From NCBI GenBank assembly GCA_040217695.1, contig JBEHWO010000191.1:1-12415 (forward strand): a stretch of DNA of 12,415 bases, in the 5' to 3' direction. How positions within the stretch are numbered: the stretch's first letter is position 1; every line of letters begins with the position of its first letter. Made by a program: the position numbers and the translations under genes. The stretch is from CALARM01 sp040217695 (GTDB lineage Bacteria > Vulcanimicrobiota > SpSt-956 > JAKJGF01). Shown here in pieces: positions 1 to 5,800 of this stretch. The notes below the pieces were generated by a model, which was not told the DNA's origin, did not search any database, and saw only the letters and a program-made list of their open reading frames with translations.

Positions 1-249
1 TCACTTTTCCCTTTTCACTTTTCACTTTTCACTATTTCACTTTTCCCTTTTCCCTTTTCACTTTTCACTTTTCACTATTTCACTTTTCACTTTTCACTTT
101 TCACTTTTTTACTTTTCACTTTTCACTTTTTTACTTTTCACTTTTCACTTTTCACTTTTCACTTTTCACTATTTCACTTTTCACTTTTTCACTTTTCACT
201 TTTCACTATTTCACTATTTCACTATTTCACTTTTCACTTTTCACTATTT
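1..249. repeat. TCACTTT heptad tandem array (left edge)
   Basis: The plus strand is an almost unbroken run of the 7-base unit TCACTTT, with variants TCCCTTT, the 8-base unit TCACTATT, and TTTACTTT. It runs off the left edge, so its true length is unknown. It overlaps the 3' end of the kinase-receiver gene: the last unit (241-248) and the two or three before it encode that protein's final residues and its TGA stop at 227-229. Read in the gene's direction the unit is GTGAAAA, which gives a TGA in each frame once per 21 bases. Unlike the arrays at 2669-2885 and 8495-8585, this one loses strict 7-base phase. Apart from the tail of the kinase gene I see nothing else in this stretch. Confidence 0.95.
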
Positions 250-1663
250 CGCTGATCAGAAGACTTGCCACCGTGGGTTCAATAGGTGAACCACCATGAT
301 AGGCTTTTCTTATATATTCCGCTATTTCATCCATATCAGTATTTTTTATTATATACCCTTTTGCTCCTGCTTTAAAAGACTGCAGAACTATTTCTCTTGT
401 ACTTTCCAGAGCCGTTAACATGATTATTTTTGCTTTCGGAGCAATTTTCAATATTTCTTTTGTTGCCATTATGCCGTCCACATCAGGCATGCTTATATCC
501 ATCAATGTTATATCTGGCAGAGCGGTCATATGTCTGAACTGTTCTATTGCATCTGCTCCGTTTACTGCTTCTCCTGCCAGTTCCATATCATCACTGAGTT
601 CCAGGTATATTTTTAACATTTTTCTTATGATTTTATCATCTTCTACGAGAAAGATTTTAATTCTTTTCTTTTTTACTTTCTTTTCTTCTATGACAGGACT
701 TATAAATCTTTCGCCTGTAATCGGTATGTTTTCGGGAGGATAATAATCAAGTCTTTTTGTTTCCCTGGGTATGCCGAGCATGTCTGCAATGCGTATCAGT
801 TCTTTTTTCATCTCCGAAACAGTATTATATCTCATGTCTATATCTCTCTGCAGTGCTTTTATTACAACTCTTTCCATATCGGGAGATATTTCTCTGTTAA
901 GTTCTCTTATGGGAGCAAATTTAAAAGGTGTTCCCGGAGGAGCGCCGGTAAGCAAATGATGTAATGTCGCTCCCAGTGCATATATATCGCTTCTTGGTTC
1001 TTCCCGTCCCGAATATTGTTCGGGAGGAGCGTAGCCGGGTGTGCCGAGAGCTTTCTCACCGCCGAGAGGCCTCAAGTGTACCATCTGGGCAAGGCCGAAA
1101 TCTATAAGCATCAGCTTCTGATCACTTTTTCTGAGCATAATATTTGAAGGTTTTAAATCTCTGTATATAATAGGAGGTGATTGATTGTGAAGATAACTGA
1201 GAACATCACATATTTCCAGTGCCCATAACATCACATCTTTTTCGGGAAGCCAGGGTATACCTTCCTGGTCCAGCACACTTTCCAGATCATCTCCTTCTAT
1301 ATAATCCATAACCAGATAGTATTTACCGTCTTCATAGAAATAATCTATAACACGGGGAAGACTCGGATGTCTGAGATTGGCCAGTAATTCGGCTTCTGCC
1401 TTGAAATTCTGTACGGTTATATCCCTGTCCGTATCTGAATACATTTTTATAAGCAGTTCTTTTACGGCACACGTACTGTTAAGTCTCGTATCTTTTGCCA
1501 TATATACGCCTGACATACCGCCAATCTTGAGAGGAGAAATAACTTTATATCTCTGACCTACAAGCCTTTCTCTGGCCAGTCTTTTTTTTAACAGGTCACC
1601 GCAATTTTTACAGTATATGTCTGTGTCGTAATTTGGACTGTTACATCCGGTACAGTTAACCAC
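227..1663 (-). CDS. Zinc-ribbon Ser/Thr protein kinase with C-terminal receiver domain
   Basis: This 478-residue protein joins a Hanks-type kinase to a two-component receiver. Residues 4-21 form a zinc ribbon (C4-x2-C7-x10-C18-x2-C21). The kinase domain (about 39-295) has the Gly loop GGMSGVY (48-54), catalytic Lys68 in AVKEL, the catalytic loop YRDLKPSN with Asp169 and Asn174 (Tyr replaces the usual His), DFG at 188-190, GTPGYAPPE ending at 215, and Arg278 of subdomain XI. A basic linker (328-334) leads to a NarL-like receiver (about 335-455): acidic Asp342/Asp343, phosphoacceptor Asp389 in LMDISMP, Thr417 and Lys440. The protein stops just after the receiver, where NarL/FixJ proteins would begin a LuxR-type HTH; the last residues are encoded by the heptad array. 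Start is GTG, chosen because AAGGAGAGA sits upstream and the zinc ribbon begins there. It lies 17 bases after the HicB-like gene, so co-transcription is likely. No membrane segment is seen, so it is probably cytoplasmic. Substrates and any phosphodonor are unknown. Confidence 0.93.
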   Translation of the reverse strand: MVNCTGCNSPNYDTDIYCKNCGDLLKKRLARERLVGQRYKVISPLKIGGMSGVYMAKDTRLNSTCAVKELLIKMYSDTDRDITVQNFKAEAELLANLRHPSLPRVIDYFYEDGKYYLVMDYIEGDDLESVLDQEGIPWLPEKDVMLWALEICDVLSYLHNQSPPIIYRDLKPSNIMLRKSDQKLMLIDFGLAQMVHLRPLGGEKALGTPGYAPPEQYSGREEPRSDIYALGATLHHLLTGAPPGTPFKFAPIRELNREISPDMERVVIKALQRDIDMRYNTVSEMKKELIRIADMLGIPRETKRLDYYPPENIPITGERFISPVIEEKKVKKKRIKIFLVEDDKIIRKMLKIYLELSDDMELAGEAVNGADAIEQFRHMTALPDITLMDISMPDVDGIMATKEILKIAPKAKIIMLTALESTREIVLQSFKAGAKGYIIKNTDMDEIAEYIRKAYHGGSPIEPTVASLLISEIVKSEK

Positions 1664-1670
1664 GAGAGAC

Positions 1671-1679
1671 TCTCTCCTT
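1671..1679 (-). promoter_or_regulatory. Ribosome binding site deciding the GTG start at 1663
   Basis: The minus strand reads AAGGAGAGA about 8-10 bases before GTG at 1663. There is no ATG nearby in frame, so this site decides the start. It lies directly after the TAA of the upstream HicB-like gene, consistent with translation of both from one message. Confidence 0.75.
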
Positions 1680-1680
1680 T

Positions 1681-1875
1681 TTATAAAATCCTGTTATTCT
1701 CTTCCGGTAATATATTTATAAGAGCATTAATACATTTATCCAGAGATATCCTGAAATTTTTTATTGCTTCTTCTTCCGTATCACCTGTCCCCTTACAGCC
1801 GGGAAAAGCAACTGAAAAAGCCTTCCATTTTTCTCCGGGATTGTCCGGAGGGTTAATAAATATATCAAATTGCAT
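1681..1875 (-). CDS. HicB-like (UPF0150) small protein, no HicA partner visible
   Basis: This 64-residue protein resembles the short HicB/UPF0150 fold: an N-terminal strand (MQFDIFI), then FSVAFPGCKGTGDTEEEAIKN with the family's typical strand, PGC turn, GDT-x-EEA turn and helix, then a second helix (SLDKCINALINIL). HicB-family proteins often neutralise a HicA ribonuclease, but no HicA-like ORF is adjacent; upstream is repeat and downstream is the kinase. It may be an orphan antitoxin or an unrelated small regulator with this fold. I chose ATG at 1875 because homology begins at this Met. The open frame continues upstream to a GTG at 1995, but those 40 codons are heptad array (SRVTRHA-like peptide) and have no Shine-Dalgarno. 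The ATG itself has only a poor ribosome site, so expression may depend on readthrough from upstream or be low. The gene ends 17 bases before the kinase start. Confidence 0.75.
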   Translation of the reverse strand: MQFDIFINPPDNPGEKWKAFSVAFPGCKGTGDTEEEAIKNFRISLDKCINALINILPEENNRIL

Positions 1876-1881
1876 AGGATC

Positions 1882-1968
1882 GTGACGCGTGACGCGTGAC
1901 GCGTGACGCGTGAATGTATCAACCTTTCTGTGCGTAATTCGTGATGCGTGATACGTAATGCGTGATGC
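1882..1968. repeat. GTGACGC/GTGATGC heptad array (5' side of HicB-like gene)
   Basis: On the plus strand there are four exact GTGACGC units and a GTGAATG (1882-1916), a 17-base unrelated spacer, then GTAATTC, GTGATGC, GTGATAC, GTAATGC and GTGATGC (1934-1968). In the direction of the flanking genes the unit reads TCAC first (TCACGCG, TCACGCA), which has no stop in any frame. This explains the open extension upstream of the HicB-like gene. The array starts 6 bases before that gene's ATG. Confidence 0.9.
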
Positions 1969-1984
1969 GCAGGATACACCATTT

Positions 1985-2036
1985 TCACGGCTCACTTCTT
2001 TTCACCACTCACCACTCACTGCTCACGATTCACTAC
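1985..2036. repeat. TCACNNN mixed heptad array (3' side of exported protein gene)
   Basis: On the plus strand: TCACGGC, TCACTTC, a 3-base slip, then TCACCAC twice, TCACTGC, TCACGAT and TCACTAC. Each unit keeps TCAC and varies the other three bases, which makes this the most degenerate array and the clearest evidence that TCAC is the conserved core. The last unit (2030-2036) supplies the TAG stop (2033-2035) of the upstream gene. Confidence 0.85.
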
Positions 2037-2458
2037 TTTATCGTAAGAGTTTTATTATTATAATTCCACTTTATTTCTTTTCCCAGTGCTTCGCCTATAA
2101 ATGTGGCAGGCACAAAGGTACGGCCTTTGTATTTGAAAGGAGGTGTGGCAAGATAGACTGATTCCCCGTCAACAGTGGCCTTGTTTTTACCTATCCATAG
2201 CTGGCACCAGTGATCGTCCGTCTCAGCCGTAATCACACCTTCATCCGGTTCCCACTGTATTGTCACACCTCCCATGGCACTTATGATGTCTCTCAGAGGT
2301 ACACAGACATTCCATTTTTCATCTGTTATACCTGTGCTATAAAAACTTTTTCCTGTTTTTGCCACTACTATTTTTATTTTTTCTTCCGCTCCGTAAATAC
2401 TGATCGCTGTCAGAAGGTATAAAGAAAAAATATATAAGAAAATTTTATATTTAACCAT
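2033..2458 (-). CDS. Exported protein with copper amine oxidase N-terminal-like domain
   Basis: From ATG at 2458 the protein has 141 residues: a short basic start, a hydrophobic signal segment (about residues 6-20) ending near SIYGAEE, then one Cu_amine_oxidN1-like domain. Features of that domain are the VPLRDI motif, AMGG-x-x-IQWEPDE, a second strand pair (ATVDGESVYLATPPF) and the GRTFVPATFIGEALGKEIKWN motif with a final TLTIK strand. Proteins with this domain are usually exported and often act as cell-surface or stalk modules; no catalytic domain follows here, so its role is unknown. A TTG at 2464 is in frame, but the GGGGG stretch is only 3 bases from it and about 9 from the ATG, so I chose the ATG. 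A clear promoter lies 46 bases upstream. The TAG stop is part of the heptad array. Confidence 0.85.
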   Translation of the reverse strand: MVKYKIFLYIFSLYLLTAISIYGAEEKIKIVVAKTGKSFYSTGITDEKWNVCVPLRDIISAMGGVTIQWEPDEGVITAETDDHWCQLWIGKNKATVDGESVYLATPPFKYKGRTFVPATFIGEALGKEIKWNYNNKTLTIK

Positions 2459-2503
2459 TTTCAAATACCCCCGTTATTTCTGCCGTCACTGTTTCACAAT
2501 AAA

Positions 2504-2532
2504 ATTATATCACAGTAAGCGGAAATTTTCAC
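2504..2532 (-). promoter_or_regulatory. Sigma70-type promoter for the exported protein gene
   Basis: The minus strand has TATAAT (2504-2509) and, 17 bases upstream, GTGAAA (2527-2532) as a weak -35 (4 of 6 matches). The expected start of transcription is near 2497, leaving a leader of about 40 bases. The -35 lies within an inverted repeat at 2525-2548. Confidence 0.6.
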
Positions 2533-2548
2533 TATTCCCTGTGAAAAT
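2525..2548. promoter_or_regulatory. Inverted repeat of the GTGAAAA unit over a -35 box (possible operator)
   Basis: Arms ATTTTCAC (2525-2532) and GTGAAAAT (2541-2548) are perfect complements separated by 8 bases. Each arm contains the same 7 bases as the TTTTCAC tandem arrays, here as a two-fold symmetric pair. The left arm covers the predicted -35 of the downstream gene. The geometry suits a dimeric repressor or activator; an RNA hairpin is less likely because it lies upstream of the predicted transcript start. Function is inference. Confidence 0.45.
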
Positions 2549-2559
2549 GTCTTGGAAGC

Positions 2560-2622
2560 GTGATGCGTGATGCGTGATGCGTAATGCGTGATGCGTGATG
2601 CGTAATGCGTGATGCGTGATGC
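2560..2622. repeat. GTGATGC heptad array with 21-base super-period
   Basis: Nine units in perfect phase on the plus strand: GTGATGC, with GTAATGC at the 4th and 7th positions. This gives a repeated 21-base block (GTGATGC, GTGATGC, GTAATGC). It lies 5' of the exported-protein gene and is oriented TCAC-first in that gene's direction. Confidence 0.92.
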
Positions 2623-2639
2623 GTATTTTCACCGGTACC

Positions 2640-2661
2640 GGGCGACCACAGTGGGTCGCCC
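2640..2661. repeat. GC-rich palindrome between two opposed heptad arrays
   Basis: GGGCGACC (2640-2647) pairs with GGTCGCCC (2654-2661) around a 6-base loop. It is much richer in GC than its surroundings. It sits exactly between the GTGA-oriented array (2560-2622) and the TCAC-oriented array (2669-2885), so it would form the tip if the arrays folded together. It has no T-run, so a simple intrinsic terminator is not supported. From memory, similar GGGGCGACC...GGTCGCCC palindromes are dispersed in many bacterial genomes. Confidence 0.6.
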
Positions 2662-2668
2662 CTACCCT

Positions 2669-2885
2669 TCACGACTCACTTTTCACTTTTCACTTTTCAC
2701 TTTTCACTACTCACTACTCACTTTTCACTTTTCACTTTTCACTACTCACTTTTCACTTTTCACTACTCACTTTTCACTTTTCACTTTTCACTTTTCACTA
2801 CTCACTTTTCACTTTTCACTTTTCACTTTTCACTTTTCACTTTTCACTTTTCACTTTTCACTTTTCACTACTCACTACTCACTAC
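2669..2885. repeat. 31-unit TCACTTT/TCACTAC heptad array
   Basis: These 217 bases are 31 consecutive 7-base units in perfect phase on the plus strand: one TCACGAC, then only TCACTTT and TCACTAC in an irregular order, ending with three TCACTAC. The final unit (2879-2885) supplies the TAG stop (2882-2884) of the 1684-residue kinase gene. Together with the 2525-2548 and 2560-2661 elements and the promoter, it accounts for nearly all of the 423 bases between 2458 and 2882. I see no real gene here; the open frames on the plus strand encode only a low-complexity FHFSLFT-type peptide. Confidence 0.95.
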
Positions 2886-5800
2886 TTTCCCCCTTCCAGC
2901 CTCTTTATAGCCTCTTTATATTCCTCTTCCGCCCATGACCAGGGTTTGTAAGTATCATAATCTTCATAATCTTCATCGCTGTAAAAATAGCCTTCTTCTT
3001 TATATTCTGCTTTGTATTTTTCCGGCTCATTCAGAAGAGCTCTTTTTATGTCATTCAGTGCTTCCGTTGCACCGATATCGGCAAGGGCCTGTGCCGCTGA
3101 AATACGAATATATGATTCTCTCCCTGACAGGAGTTTTATGAATTCTTTACCGGCTTTTTGTCTTACATATGCTTTGTCGTCAAACTGTGTAAGAATTCCC
3201 ATGGCATTCACCTTTATATAATCTATATCTTCAGATGCACAGTCTGCAATCAGTCCCGCTTCTTTATCGGTAAATCCCTTCCTTTTTAATTTATTTATCA
3301 AGTCCTTTTTTCTGAAGCCTTTATCCATTAAATCTTCCAGTTTTTTCAGCTTTTTTTCATCGACCTTACCGCATTGATCCATGATTATCATAATATCCAT
3401 GTTACTGAAAGATAAATTTTTAAGTTCTCTTCTGAAATCATTATCGGCAAATTTTTTGTTTTTTAAAGAGTTCAGATATTTTAAATTTTCATTTTCAGGA
3501 AGTTCGTTTTTCAGATTATCAATGGTTTTATCATCAATCATAAACCATCCTATGGCTGAAGGCAATCTCTGCATGTTATATTGATTGATCTCTACAAAAG
3601 GCGGATCAACGAGGCCGTCTTCTATGAGAACATCAATCCCTGTGTGTCCTGTTTTTAATAGAGCTTTTATATTATTATTTGCTTCTCCGGCAAATAACAT
3701 AGTGGTAAAATTTTTATCTTTAGGATTCTGACTCAGAATTTCTTTTGCAAGTTTCTGTACTTTAGGTTTCTCCGAAGACATGTGAACGACCATATATATG
3801 ACAAGTGCGATCAGGAGTACTGCCGGTATGAATAAAAGGAATTTTAACCGGTTGTATAAATTTTTTTCTGTTCTCGTTTCTGTTAAATATTGATCACTGT
3901 CAGGAACAAACTCTTCTTTATGTTCAATGGCAATCTTCGGTTCTATAAAGACAGTTTCCGGCGCTTCTGACGGGAAAGGTTTAGTGGCTTCAGGAAATGA
4001 ATAATTCCAGTCTATTTCAAAGATTTTTACTGTGCCGTCCATGCCGGCTGATATAATATATCTGCTGTCTGAAGAAAATTTTATATCCCTTACTTCATCT
4101 TTATGTTCCTGTAAGATTTTCAAACAGTCACCTGTTTCTTTATTCCATAATCTTATTGTACTGTCTTTGCCGGCAGAAATTATGAAACGTCCGTCAGGAG
4201 AAAAGGATACTTTCGTTATTCCGCCTTCATGCCCTTTGAGTACATGAATGGATTTTTCTCTCTCTTTATCCCAGAGCCTTACTGTCTTATCCTGGCTGCC
4301 TGAAAGGATTGTTTTGCCGTCAGGTGATATGTCGCAGACAGTAACAGCAAAGACATGGCCTGTGAAATTTCTGATGCATTTTCCTGAATTTATATCCCAG
4401 AGCTTCAGTGTTTTATCATCACTGCCTGACAGTACAACCTTATTATCTCTTGAGATTTTAACATCTTCTACTGCAGAAATATGTCCCTGAAAGGTTCTTA
4501 TAAATTCTCCTTTTTCCATGTCATATATTTTAACACTGTTATCTGTAAGGCCTCCGCCTGTTACTATATAATTTCCTCCGTATGAAATGTCAATAGATTT
4601 AAAGTCCAGATTTTCCGTAACAGTTTTTATGCATGTTCCGCTTTCTCTGTCCCATTTTTTTATCGATTTATCATTTCCTGCCGTTAGAATCTCTCCTGAA
4701 TTTTTCAGGAATTTAAGAGCAAAAATTTCCTGGCTTCCGGCAGCGATGGTTTTTCCCTTATCTATTATATTCACTGTTCCGTTTTTATTGCCGCAAATGA
4801 TTATTTTCTCTTTTTCATCCATATCTACAGAGGTTATTCCACCGTTATGTTCTTCCGAATAACTCTTCTGAAGCCATATACTTTTTATACCTTCTCTTAC
4901 CCCTCCTGTGCCTGCTCTGTGAATAGAGTTCAGAACAAGACTGTCTTTCCCGTAGCCCGGTATGTTCTGTGCTTCCCTGAACAGATTATATGCTTCCTTC
5001 CAGTTCCATTCTTTAAGGTGTTTTTCCCCTTTTTCTATAAGCTCCTGAAATATTTCTTCATCTTTAAAGGTTTCTTCTACCGTTCTGGGTTTTACTATTA
5101 AATATTCTTTTTTATAATGGCCTGCAAAGATTTTATCACTTTTTACAGGTACTGCAATGACTGTTACTGTTTTATCGGAGCTTCCTGTAACTACGGAAGA
5201 ACCGTCATGGGAGAATTTTATTCCTGTTACTGCCATGGTGTGTATCGGAAGGGTTCTTGCACATGAGCCCTTTTCTGTGTCCCATATTTTTATGGTTCCG
5301 TCTCCGCTGCCTGATATACAGTAAAGGCCGGAAGGAGAGAAATCGACTGTTTCTATCTGAGAATTATGGCCGGTAAAGGTCGTAACAGACGTTCCTTTTT
5401 CTATATCCCATATCTTTACTGTTTTATCTTCACTGCCTGACAGGAGGTATTTCCCGTCATAACTGAAGGAGAGAGTCAGCACTGCACCTCTGTGACCTGT
5501 CATGGTTTTATATAACTGTCCTGTCTGTCTGTTCCATAATTTAACTGCACTGTTCTGGTTTCCTGTTGCTATATATGAACCGTCAGGAGAAAATCTTGAA
5601 CAGAATATAATGCCGCCGTCGTTATTTATATTTTTTATACATACCCCTGTTTCTGCTTCCCACAGGCCGAGTATACCGTCATTACCGGCAGAAACTATTA
5701 ATTTACCGTCAGAAGATATATCTACACTCCTTATTATTGCTTCACCTGTAAAGGTATCGGCAATTTCTCCCTTTTCTATGTTCCATTTTCTTATCTTTCC

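Noticed and set aside
1761..1995. Minus-strand open frames upstream of and overlapping the HicB-like gene
   Set aside because: They are open because TCACGCG-type repeats have no stops; the peptide is repeat-derived, and only the part from 1875 onward looks like a protein family.
2640..2661. Intrinsic terminator
   Set aside because: The GC-rich hairpin has no following T-run on either strand.
2669..2885. CRISPR array
   Set aside because: The period is 7 bases with no spacers and no cas genes nearby; this is a microsatellite-like tandem array.
2609..2951. Two overlapping plus-strand open frames of about 110 codons
   Set aside because: Both are read through the TCACTTT/TCACTAC array, giving only FHFSLFT-type low-complexity peptide, with no ribosome site and overlapping the end of a real gene.
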